Shown: piece after piece, positions 1 to 6,654 of the stretch
Numbering within the stretch: the first letter of the stretch is position 1
How the letters are laid out: the number at the start of each line of letters is the position of its first letter
From: Rhodobiaceae bacterium
GTDB lineage: Bacteria > Pseudomonadota > Alphaproteobacteria > Parvibaculales > Parvibaculaceae
Length of the DNA stretch: 10,924 nt
Assembly (NCBI GenBank): GCA_027352645.1
Contig: DAIEIL010000102.1
Coordinates: 1-10,924 of the forward strand
Reading direction: 5' to 3'
Translations under genes and position numbers: made by a program
Notes under the pieces: model-generated
What the model saw: the letters and a program-made list of their open reading frames with translations, nothing else
Database searches by the model: none
What the model was told of the DNA's origin: nothing

Positions 1-188
1 TTGGTCGCCTCGCCAAGCGCCACGGGAAGTACGCCGCTCGCCAACGGGTCGAGCGTGCCGGCATGACCGGCCTTCTGCGCATTGAAGAGACGGCGCACGC
101 GCGAGACGACATCCGTCGAGGTGAGGCCCAAAGGCTTGTCGACGACGACCCAGCCCGAGATCGCCTCACCCTTCTTGCGCCGGGACAT
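1..188 (-). CDS. truB: tRNA pseudouridine(55) synthase TruB, N-terminal part (3' end outside window)
   Basis: Converts uridine 55 of the T-psi-C loop of tRNAs to pseudouridine in the cytoplasm. Only the first 62 codons are in the window. They read MSRRKKGEAISGWVVVDKPL at the start, followed by the TruB hallmark GHAGTLDPLASG at residues 41-52. D47 in GTLD is the expected catalytic aspartate (family knowledge, equivalent to D48 in E. coli). The frame stays open to base 1, so the C-terminal two thirds, including the PUA-like region, lie outside. The ATG at 188 is chosen because it gives the usual short basic lead before the GWVVVDKP motif. It starts five bases after the rbfA stop, so it is the downstream member of the rimP-nusA-infB-rbfA-truB operon and is probably translated by coupling, as no strong Shine-Dalgarno site is visible. 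Confidence 0.96.
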   Translation of the reverse strand, partial: MSRRKKGEAISGWVVVDKPLGLTSTDVVSRVRRLFNAQKAGHAGTLDPLASGVLPVALGEAT

Positions 189-193
189 CGAGA

Positions 194-649
194 TCAGTTC
201 CCGTTGTCTTCGTCGGAATTGTCGTCTTCGTCGTGATCATCCGCATCAAGGTCACGGGCGACTTTCGGAGAATGCAGCAGCCGGTCGACCGCCTCGGCGC
301 GGTCGAAGGAGACATCCGCCTCGAAGGAAAGGTCGGGCATGTATTTGAAAGTGACCTCATGCGCGAGCTGGCCGCGCAGATAGGCGCGAACGCGGGTCAG
401 CGCCGCGGCCAGCGCCGCAGAGTCGCCGCCGCCGAGCGGCGCGACGAAACAGACGGCGTGCCGGAGATCGGGGCTCATCCGCACTTCCGAGACCGTGATC
501 GGACGGCCGCTCAGGTCGGGGTCCTGAATATCGCCACGGCCGACGATTTCTGCCAGCGCACGGCGCACGAGTTCGCCCGCGCGCAGCTGACGCTGGCTCG
601 GTCCGCGCGCGTCGCGGTGTCCTGGCTTGGAATGAGTTTTCTTGCGCAT
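194..649 (-). CDS. rbfA: 30S ribosome-binding factor RbfA
   Basis: Small KH-fold protein that binds the 30S subunit near the 5' helix of 16S rRNA and helps late maturation and cold adaptation. The protein has 151 residues, somewhat longer than the roughly 130 of E. coli RbfA. Residues 16-38 (GPSQRQLRAGELVRRALAEI and onward) are the conserved N-terminal helix, and 52-70 (TVSEVRMSPDLRHAVCFVAP) and 95-113 (LAHEVTFKYMPDLSFEADVS) are the core of the family. Residues 133-151 form a very acidic tail of Asp, Glu and Asn. The ATG at 649 has no clear Shine-Dalgarno site upstream, and the gene is separated from infB by a long palindrome (682-739), the only large spacer in the operon. truB follows after five bases. 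The identity is secure; the acidic tail has no function I can assign. Confidence 0.96.
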   Translation of the reverse strand: MRKKTHSKPGHRDARGPSQRQLRAGELVRRALAEIVGRGDIQDPDLSGRPITVSEVRMSPDLRHAVCFVAPLGGGDSAALAAALTRVRAYLRGQLAHEVTFKYMPDLSFEADVSFDRAEAVDRLLHSPKVARDLDADDHDEDDNSDEDNGN

Positions 650-681
650 GGCGAATGGTTCGTCCGGAAAAAATCAGCAGT

Positions 682-739
682 CGTTCAAAAACATCTCGCC
701 ACCCCGGGGCAAGCCCGGGATGACGAAATTGATTGAACG
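682..739 (-). repeat. Long GC-rich palindrome filling the infB-rbfA spacer
   Basis: The spacer between infB and rbfA folds back on itself almost completely. The inner arms, 697-708 and 714-725, pair over 12 positions including two G-U pairs on the transcribed strand, around the loop 709-713. Four more pairs extend the stem (693-696 with 726-729). After a small internal loop the outer arms, 682-688 (cgttcaa) and 733-739 (ttgaacg), pair perfectly. A core of CCCGGG-CTTGC-CCCGGG is the style of short intergenic palindromes dispersed in many alphaproteobacterial genomes (RIME-like elements). That it is a member of a dispersed family is inference. A run of six T lies at 673-668 on the transcribed strand, eight bases past the outer arm, so a weak terminator or processing signal is also possible. 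There is only one copy in this window. Confidence 0.8.
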
Positions 740-748
740 AGCCTCACA

Positions 749-3568
749 TCAAGCGAGGCTGCGCTTGACCACCTCGACCTCGAAGCACTCGATGACGTCG
801 CCGGCGCGCATGTCCTGATAGTTCTCGAAGGCCATGCCGCATTCCTGGCCGGACTGCACTTCCTTCACTTCGTCCTTGAAGCGCTTCAGCGTCGAGAGCT
901 TGCCTTCGTGCACGACAACGTCGTCGCGGATCAGGCGGACGCTCGCACCACGGCGGACCACGCCTTCGGTGACGCGGCAACCGGCGATCTTGCCGACCTT
1001 CGAGATGTTGAAGATCTCGAGGATCTGCGCATTGCCGAGGAAGGTTTCGCGCAGTTCCGGCGAAAGCATGCCGGACATGGCGGCCTTGATGTCGTCGACG
1101 AGGTCATAGATGACCGCGTAGTAACGGATTTCGATGCCGGCCTGACGCGCCGCATCGCGAGCCTGCGCATTGGCGCGGACATTGAAGCCGATGACGGGCG
1201 CGCCCGACGCTGTCGCCAGCGTGATGTCGCTTTCCGTGACGCCGCCAACACCCGCGTGAAGAACGCGCGCTGTGACTTCGTCGGTGCCGAGCTTTTCGAG
1301 CGCCTGCACAATCGCTTCGGCAGAGCCCTGCACGTCGGCTTTGACGATGATGGGCAGTTCCTTGACGTTCTTCGCCTTGAGCTGCGAGAGCATCTGGTCG
1401 AGCGAGGTGCGCCCGCCGGTGCCGACGCGCTTGTCGCGCTGCACGCGCTGGCGATAGTCGGTGACTTCACGCGCACGCGCTTCGCTGTCGACCACCGAGA
1501 GCGTGTCGCCCGCTTCCGGCGCGCCGCCGAGGCCGAGAACCTCGACAGGAACCGAAGGACCGGCGCTTTCGACATTCTCGCCGCGATCGTTGATGAGCGC
1601 GCGAACACGGCCCCATTCAGCGCCCGCGACGATGATGTCGCCGACACGGAGCGTACCGCGTTCGATGAGAACCGTGCCGACCGGGCCACGGCCGCGATCG
1701 AGCTTCGCCTCGACGATGATGCCTTCGGCAGCGCGGTCGGGATTGGCGCGCAGGTCGAGAATTTCGGACTGCAGAAGAATGGTTTCCTCGAGCTTGTCGA
1801 GGCCCATGCCGGTCTTCGCCGAAATGGGAACGGCAAGGACGTCGCCGCCGAAATCTTCGACCACGACTTCATGCTGAAGAAGCTCGTTCTTCACGCGGGT
1901 CGGGTCGGCGTCCGGCTTGTCCATCTTGTTGATGGCGATGATCATCGGCACGCCGGCAGCCTTGGCGTGATTGATCGCCTCGATGGTCTGCGGCATGACG
2001 CCGTCATCCGCCGCGACGACGAGAATGACGATATCCGTCACGCGCGCGCCGCGCGCGCGCATCGCCGTGAAGGCGGCGTGACCGGGCGTGTCGAGGAAGG
2101 TGATCTTGGCGCCCGAACCCATATCGACCTGATAGGCGCCGATATGCTGGGTGATGCCGCCCGCTTCGCCCGCGGCGACCGAGGTCTTGCGGAGCGCGTC
2201 GAGAAGCGAGGTCTTGCCGTGGTCGACGTGCCCCATGACGGTGACGACCGGCGCACGGGGAACGCGGTGCTCGTCTTCGTCGGCGGCGCCCACCAGTCCT
2301 TCTTCAACGTCGGACTCGTCAACGCGCTTCACCGTGTGGCCGAGTTCTTCGGCAACGAGCTGGGCCGTGTCGCTGTCGATCACATCGGTGATCTTCAGCA
2401 TGATGCCCTGCTTCATCAGGATCTTCATCACATCCACGGCGCGTTCCGCCATGCGGTTCGCAAGTTCCTGGATGGTAATGACTTCGGGAATGACGACTTC
2501 GCGAACGACCTTCTGCGGCGCTTCGTGGACGCCGGCGAGCTTCTTCTTCTCGCGTTCCACGCGGCGGCGCATCGAGGCGAGCGAGCGCTGACGCTCGCTC
2601 TCGTCGTCGAAAGCCTTGGTGATGGTGAGCTTGCCGGTGCGGCGCTTGGGCTCGTTGCGGCGCGCGGGCGGAACCTTGCTCGGCGCAGCGCCCGGTGCGC
2701 CATGGGCGCGCTTCGGCTTGTCTTCGTCGTCGGCGACTTCTTCCTTGAGAAGAGCCGCACCGCGCGGGGCGGAACCCGTGCGCGCTTCCTCGTCGAGGCG
2801 GCGCTTGGCGTCGTCGGCAGCACGCTTGCGGGCGAGGTCTTCCGTCTCGCGGCGCGCGGCTTCCCCGGCCTCACGGGCGGCGGCTTCCTCGCGCTCCTTC
2901 TTGCGCTGCGCATCTTCTGCGGCGCGACGCTTCGTGTCTTCCTCGGCGCGCTTGCGCTCCTCGCCTTCGCGCGAACGCGCGAGATCGAGCGCCATGGCGC
3001 GGGCATTCTTTTCTTCTTCGGTCAGCGTGCGCAGCACGACGCCGGACCGCATGGTCGGGCGTGGGGCGGGGCGGCCGCCACGAGCGGGCGCCGCGGGTGC
3101 GGCAGGACGACCGGCGGGAGCCGCCGGACGGGCCGGAGCGGCAGCGGCAGGCGCCGGCTGGGGCGCCGCAGGTTTCGGCTCTGCGGCCTGAACGGCTACC
3201 GGCTCGGGCGCAACGGGCTGAGGCGCGGGAGCTGCCGCGACGGGCGCTTCCACGACGGGCTCAGGCGCCTTGGCGACGACGGGCTCAGAAACAGGCTGGG
3301 GCGCGGGAGCCGGCGCAGCGACAACGGGAGCTGCCGGCGCGGGCGCAGGCGCCGCAGCGACGGGGGCTGCAGGCTCGGGCGCAGCGGGAGCGGCCGCACC
3401 ACCGGGATTGATGGTGCGCTTCTTCTTCTTCTCGACCACGACCGATTTCGAACGGCCATGGGAAAAATTCTGGCGCACATGGCCAGACTCGACCGTCCGG
3501 TTCAGGCTCAGCGTCTTGCCGCCCGAAGCCTTCAGTTTGCGATCACTCGAATCCGCCGAGTCGTTCAT
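749..3568 (-). CDS. infB: Translation initiation factor IF-2
   Basis: GTPase that brings initiator fMet-tRNA to the 30S subunit and promotes 50S joining. The protein has 939 residues. Residues 1-50 are the conserved alphaproteobacterial N-terminus; 55-170 are almost only Ala, Pro, Val and Glu; 183-265 are charged and helical, rich in Arg, Lys and Glu; 355-415 are the IF2-N region. The G domain carries GHVDHGKT (446-453), GGIT (470-473), DTPGH (493-497), NKMD (547-550) and SAK (583-585). Domains II, III and the C-terminal tRNA-binding domain follow to SLA. The ATG at 3568 overlaps the ylxR stop as ATGA and has AAGGA five bases upstream, so translation is probably coupled. Internal initiation giving shorter isoforms, as in E. 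coli, cannot be judged; no clear internal Shine-Dalgarno site was seen. All key GTPase residues are intact. Confidence 0.98.
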   Translation of the reverse strand: MNDSADSSDRKLKASGGKTLSLNRTVESGHVRQNFSHGRSKSVVVEKKKKRTINPGGAAAPAAPEPAAPVAAAPAPAPAAPVVAAPAPAPQPVSEPVVAKAPEPVVEAPVAAAPAPQPVAPEPVAVQAAEPKPAAPQPAPAAAAPARPAAPAGRPAAPAAPARGGRPAPRPTMRSGVVLRTLTEEEKNARAMALDLARSREGEERKRAEEDTKRRAAEDAQRKKEREEAAAREAGEAARRETEDLARKRAADDAKRRLDEEARTGSAPRGAALLKEEVADDEDKPKRAHGAPGAAPSKVPPARRNEPKRRTGKLTITKAFDDESERQRSLASMRRRVEREKKKLAGVHEAPQKVVREVVIPEVITIQELANRMAERAVDVMKILMKQGIMLKITDVIDSDTAQLVAEELGHTVKRVDESDVEEGLVGAADEDEHRVPRAPVVTVMGHVDHGKTSLLDALRKTSVAAGEAGGITQHIGAYQVDMGSGAKITFLDTPGHAAFTAMRARGARVTDIVILVVAADDGVMPQTIEAINHAKAAGVPMIIAINKMDKPDADPTRVKNELLQHEVVVEDFGGDVLAVPISAKTGMGLDKLEETILLQSEILDLRANPDRAAEGIIVEAKLDRGRGPVGTVLIERGTLRVGDIIVAGAEWGRVRALINDRGENVESAGPSVPVEVLGLGGAPEAGDTLSVVDSEARAREVTDYRQRVQRDKRVGTGGRTSLDQMLSQLKAKNVKELPIIVKADVQGSAEAIVQALEKLGTDEVTARVLHAGVGGVTESDITLATASGAPVIGFNVRANAQARDAARQAGIEIRYYAVIYDLVDDIKAAMSGMLSPELRETFLGNAQILEIFNISKVGKIAGCRVTEGVVRRGASVRLIRDDVVVHEGKLSTLKRFKDEVKEVQSGQECGMAFENYQDMRAGDVIECFEVEVVKRSLA

Positions 3569-4206
3569 GCCAGTCCTTCGTGTACAGGGCGCTCTTTGCG
3601 CCCATAGCTTTCAAGTCTGGCGAGGTCGCCTAAGACTTTTTCTTTCATGCTGCCCTTGGTCAGGGCTGCATGTACCACATTTGCGCGACCCAATGCCAAA
3701 CCCATTTCAGCCGCCCAAAGCGGCCTCAGGATCCGTGGCGGGGCCTTTTCGGAGCCGGAATTATGGGCCCTGAGGGCGGCCGCGACCTTGCGGCTGCCAT
3801 CCTCGGACCCGTCCCGGGCTTCAACCAGAAAGGCGACCTCGCCTTTGCCGATCGCCGACAAAACCTTCTCAAAGCCGAGAACCAGGGCACCTGCCTTGCG
3901 GGCAAGACCCAGGGCATCAGCCGCCCGTTTCGCCAGAAGCCGCTCGACATCGTCGGCAAAGCCTTCCGGCACCTCGACCTTTTCCCGCGAGGCCTTTGAG
4001 AAAAGACCTTTGCGGATCGCGGTTTCCAGCGCCTCGCGGCTAGCGGAAACCCAGATACCTCGTCCCGGCAGCTTCTCGCCGAGATCCGCGACGGGAGCAC
4101 CTTCGGGACCGATCACGAAACGGATGAGGCCCTCTTTGGACCCCACCTCGCCCGTCACGATACACCGGCGCTCTTCGGCCTTCTTGGCCTCCGCCTTTTT
4201 CGCCAC
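3565..4206 (-). CDS. ylxR: YlxR (DUF448) - YlxQ/L7Ae-like fusion, RNA-binding protein
   Basis: A 213-residue protein lying between nusA and infB. Residues 13-90 are a YlxR/DUF448 domain: RRCIVTGE at 13-20 and the signature PGRGIWV at 47-53. Residues 95-200 look like an L7Ae/L30e-type RNA-binding domain (GLARKAGALVLGFEKV at 100-115, ALGRANVVHAAL at 171-182), the counterpart of YlxQ. In Firmicutes ylxR and ylxQ are separate adjacent genes at this same place between nusA and infB; here they are one polypeptide. YlxR of B. subtilis has been reported to bind RNase P (name RnpM) and to act in regulation; whether that holds here is inference. The start is a GTG at 4206, two bases after the nusA stop; no in-frame ATG gives the whole domain. 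The end overlaps the infB start by ATGA. Confidence 0.92.
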   Translation of the reverse strand: MAKKAEAKKAEERRCIVTGEVGSKEGLIRFVIGPEGAPVADLGEKLPGRGIWVSASREALETAIRKGLFSKASREKVEVPEGFADDVERLLAKRAADALGLARKAGALVLGFEKVLSAIGKGEVAFLVEARDGSEDGSRKVAAALRAHNSGSEKAPPRILRPLWAAEMGLALGRANVVHAALTKGSMKEKVLGDLARLESYGRKERPVHEGLA

Positions 4207-4208
4207 CG

Positions 4209-5843
4209 TCAGGCCTGCGAGTCCTGCTCGAACTCGTCGGCCGGAACGGGGTTGTCCACGTCATGATCGACGGCAAGGCCGACCTTGTTCATGTCTTCGT
4301 CGGTGATCCAGCCTGCCTCGACGCGGGCACGCATGATGAGCGTGTTGGCCTCGTCGGCGCCGATGTCGAAGCCTTCCAGAATACCGGTCTGGTGCTTGCG
4401 TTCGCCGTTCACCGTCTCGTTCCAGCCGATCAGATCGTCGGTGGCGCAGCCGGCGAGATCCTCGACCGACTTCACATCGTTCTCGCCGAAAGCGACGAGC
4501 ATGCGCGGCGTCACGCCTTCGATGTCGCCCACCGCGTCCTCGACGCCAAGTTCGCGGCGCTTTTCATCATATTCGGCATTCTGCCGGTCGATGAAATCGA
4601 GCGCGCGGCTCTGGATTTCCTGAGCCGTATCCTCGTCGAAGCCTTCGATCTCGGCGATTTCGTCGAGCGGCACGTAAGCCACTTCCTCGATCGAGGAGAA
4701 CCCTTCGGAGGCGAGAAGCTGGGCGATGACTTCGTCCACGTCGAGCGCATCGGCGAAAGTCGCGCTGCGGCTGGCAAACTCGGCCTGACGGCGCTCGCTC
4801 TCTTCGGCTTCGGTCAGAATGTCGATGTCCCAGCCGGTGAGCTGCGAGGCAAGGCGCACATTCTGGCCGCGGCGGCCGATCGCAAGAGATAGTTGGTCAT
4901 CCGGGACCACAACTTCAATACGCTTGGTATCTTCGTCGAGCACGACCTTGACTACTTCGGCAGGCGCCAGCGCGTTGACGATAAAGGTCGCGGCATCGGG
5001 CGACCACTGGATGATGTCGATCTTTTCGCCCTGAAGCTCGTTCACCACGGCCTGGACGCGCGAGCCCCTCATGCCGACGCAAGCGCCGACGGGATCGATC
5101 GAGCTGTCGTTCGACAGCACGGCGATCTTGGCGCGGCTGCCCGGATCGCGGGCGACGGCCTTGATCTCGATGATGCCGTCATAGATTTCCGGCACTTCCT
5201 GCGCGAAGAGCTTCGCCATGAACTGCGGATGGGTGCGCGAGAGGAAAATCTGCGGACCGCGCTGTTCGCGGCGCACGTCGTAGATATAGGCGCGGATACG
5301 GTCGCCATTGCGGAAGGTTTCGCGCGGCAGCAGCTCGTCGCGGCGCACGATCGCTTCGCCACGGCCGAGATCGGTGATGACGTTGCCATATTCCACGCGC
5401 TTCACGATGCCGTGGACGATCTCGCCGATGCGATCCTTGTATTCGTCATACTGGCGCTCGCGCTCGGCGTCGCGCACCTTCTGCACGATGACCTGCTTGG
5501 CGGTCTGGGCGGCGATGCGGCCGAAATCGACAGGCGGCAGCTCGTCCTCGATGAGGTCGCCGAGCTGGGCAGCCGGATTGCGGCGCTGCGCGTCCCTCAG
5601 TTCGATCTGGACTGCATCGTTCTCGACCTCCTCGACAACTTCGAGCAGGCGCACCAGACGAATTTCGCCGGTGGTCGGATTGATGCGTGCACGGATTTCA
5701 TTTTCCGCGCCGTAGCGCGAACGCGCGGCTTTCTGGATCGCTTCGGCCATCGCCTCGAGGACGACTTCGCGCTCGATCGATTTCTCGCGCGCGACCGCGT
5801 CGGCGATCTGCAACAGTTCGAGCCGGTTGGCGCTAACAGCCAT
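4209..5843 (-). CDS. nusA: Transcription termination/antitermination factor NusA
   Basis: RNA polymerase-associated factor that controls pausing, intrinsic and Rho-dependent termination and rRNA antitermination. The protein has 544 residues. Residues 1-135 are the polymerase-binding N-terminal domain, 138-203 the S1 domain (GEIVHGIVKRVEYGNVITDL onward), about 225-290 KH1 with GMRG at 257-260, about 295-350 KH2 with GRRG at 323-326 in the conserved LSLAIGRRGQNVRLASQLTG stretch, and about 365-515 two acidic repeats of the kind found in proteobacterial NusA. The last 30 residues are acidic. The ATG at 5843 has GGAG eight bases upstream, lying in the last codons of rimP, whose stop is three bases before the start. 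ylxR starts two bases after the nusA stop. NusA is known in E. coli to feed back on its own operon, which fits the terminator found in front of rimP here. Confidence 0.98.
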   Translation of the reverse strand: MAVSANRLELLQIADAVAREKSIEREVVLEAMAEAIQKAARSRYGAENEIRARINPTTGEIRLVRLLEVVEEVENDAVQIELRDAQRRNPAAQLGDLIEDELPPVDFGRIAAQTAKQVIVQKVRDAERERQYDEYKDRIGEIVHGIVKRVEYGNVITDLGRGEAIVRRDELLPRETFRNGDRIRAYIYDVRREQRGPQIFLSRTHPQFMAKLFAQEVPEIYDGIIEIKAVARDPGSRAKIAVLSNDSSIDPVGACVGMRGSRVQAVVNELQGEKIDIIQWSPDAATFIVNALAPAEVVKVVLDEDTKRIEVVVPDDQLSLAIGRRGQNVRLASQLTGWDIDILTEAEESERRQAEFASRSATFADALDVDEVIAQLLASEGFSSIEEVAYVPLDEIAEIEGFDEDTAQEIQSRALDFIDRQNAEYDEKRRELGVEDAVGDIEGVTPRMLVAFGENDVKSVEDLAGCATDDLIGWNETVNGERKHQTGILEGFDIGADEANTLIMRARVEAGWITDEDMNKVGLAVDHDVDNPVPADEFEQDSQA

Positions 5844-5846
5844 TGT

Positions 5847-6467
5847 TTATTCTCCGTCGGATGGGGTCGGGGCGTCCCGATCCCTTCGCTTCAAGCTTTC
5901 CCTGATGAGGTCGTCGCTCATGGTGAGCTTCGCCTCGCTCAACTGGCGGAAGGGCAGGCCGATCACCTGCTTTTCCGCGAAACCTTCAACCTCGTGCTCC
6001 ATCAGGATCTCGCCGTCCTGGAAGCCATGCAGAATGCCGCGAAAACGCTTTCTTCCGTCGATGGCTTCGCGCAGCTCGACCTTCGCCTCGAAACCCGCCC
6101 AGCGGTCGAAATCCTTCGGCCGCGTCAGCGGCCGGTCGATGCCCGGCGAGGAAATCTCGAGATTGTATTCCCCCGAAATCGGATCTTCGACATCGAGGAT
6201 GGCCGAAAGGATCTTCGACAAATCCTCGCAATCGGCGACGATCATGGTGCCGTCCGGACGTTCCGCCATGATCTGCAGCGTATGCCCGTCATGGAGACCG
6301 TAGCGCACGCGCACGATCTCGAAGCCTGCGGCCTCGGAGGCGTCGCGGATCAGCTCGAAAATCCGTCTCGACTGACCGGCGGCGGCGACAAGATGCGTAT
6401 CGAGCGTCTCGGCCTCTTCAGCCGGCGCCGCGTTGCTTACCTGTCGATCGAGTTCGATATCGGCCAA
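5847..6467 (-). CDS. rimP: Ribosome maturation factor RimP
   Basis: Assembly factor needed for maturation of the 30S subunit. The frame contains the RimP core: FELIRDASEAAGFEIVRVRY at 37-56, CEDLSKILSAILDVEDPISG at 80-99 and the signature YNLEISSPGIDRPLTRP at 101-117, followed by the SH3-like C-terminal domain and a basic, disordered tail. From the start used here it has 206 residues, longer than the 150 of E. coli but usual for Alphaproteobacteria. The start is uncertain. There is no ATG. The frame is open to a TTG at 6503, but that codon is formed by the last T's of an intrinsic terminator and has no free Shine-Dalgarno site. The TTG at 6467 has GAGG five bases upstream and is preferred. 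A rare ATC start at 6482 behind GGAGG is a third option. nusA follows after three bases. Confidence 0.95.
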   Translation of the reverse strand: MADIELDRQVSNAAPAEEAETLDTHLVAAAGQSRRIFELIRDASEAAGFEIVRVRYGLHDGHTLQIMAERPDGTMIVADCEDLSKILSAILDVEDPISGEYNLEISSPGIDRPLTRPKDFDRWAGFEAKVELREAIDGRKRFRGILHGFQDGEILMEHEVEGFAEKQVIGLPFRQLSEAKLTMSDDLIRESLKRRDRDAPTPSDGE

Positions 6468-6501
6468 TAGACCCTCTTCGATGAAACGCCCCTCCAGAAA
6501 C

Positions 6502-6537
6502 AAAAAAAGCGGGCCCCCGTTTCCGGAGACAACCCAC
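6502..6537 (-). terminator. Intrinsic terminator / attenuator in the rimP operon leader
   Basis: On the transcribed strand GTGGG (6537-6533) pairs with CCCGC (6513-6509), and after a three-base bulge TCTCC (6529-6525) pairs with GGGGG (6518-6514) around the loop GGAAAC. Seven T's follow immediately (6508-6502). This is a full hairpin plus U-tract. It stands after the promoter-like site at 6632-6603 and before rimP, so it would stop transcription before the operon unless overridden, which is the arrangement of an attenuator. E. coli also has terminators in front of rimP-nusA and NusA influences them. A rimP leader class from screens of premature terminators exists in Rfam; I cannot test membership. 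No obvious competing antiterminator pairing was found in the leader. Confidence 0.85.
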
Positions 6538-6602
6538 TCGCTTAGTTCGAAGATCGACGATGACCTTCGCTATGAGAGAAGCGTCTTAGCTAACTTGGCG
6601 CC

Positions 6603-6632
6603 TATATAGCGCCATTAAGGGGCTTTTCGCAA
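6603..6632 (-). promoter_or_regulatory. Candidate sigma-70 promoter of the rimP-nusA-infB operon
   Basis: On the minus strand TTGCGA (6632-6627) is followed after 17-18 bases by CTATAT or TATATA (6609-6603), a good match to the housekeeping consensus in an otherwise GC-rich region. Transcription would begin near 6597-6594, giving a leader of about 90 bases that ends in the terminator at 6537-6502. It lies in the 151-base gap between trmB and the open rimP frame, the only substantial gap before the operon. Confidence 0.6.
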
Positions 6633-6634
6633 GG

Positions 6635-6652
6635 GGCCCCGGATAGGGGGCC
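6635..6652 (-). other. GC hairpin directly after trmB
   Basis: GGCCCC (6652-6647) pairs with GGGGCC (6640-6635) around a six-base loop, two bases after the trmB stop codon. No T-run follows, so it is not a typical intrinsic terminator. It could stabilise the 3' end of the metK-trmB message or be a Rho-dependent end. It sits immediately upstream of the candidate rimP promoter. Confidence 0.5.
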
Positions 6653-6654
6653 GA

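Noticed and set aside
233..736. 167-residue plus-strand frame opposite rbfA, extending through the palindrome
   Set aside because: Antisense to a clear RbfA; its C-terminal part is only a translation of the repeat.
908..3607. 899-residue open frame on the plus strand opposite infB
   Set aside because: Mirror frame of a GC-rich gene: composition is Arg/Gly/Asp-rich, no known domain is visible, and the opposite strand encodes an unmistakable complete IF-2.
4893..6470. 525-residue open frame on the plus strand opposite nusA and rimP
   Set aside because: Same reason: the minus strand holds full NusA and RimP with all motifs, and the plus reading is a codon-phase artefact of high GC.
6539..6600. 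Antiterminator fold in the rimP leader
   Set aside because: CGC/TTAG at 6600-6590 can pair with CTAAGCG at 6545-6539, but this does not compete with the main terminator stem (6537-6509); it would only close a helix at its base.
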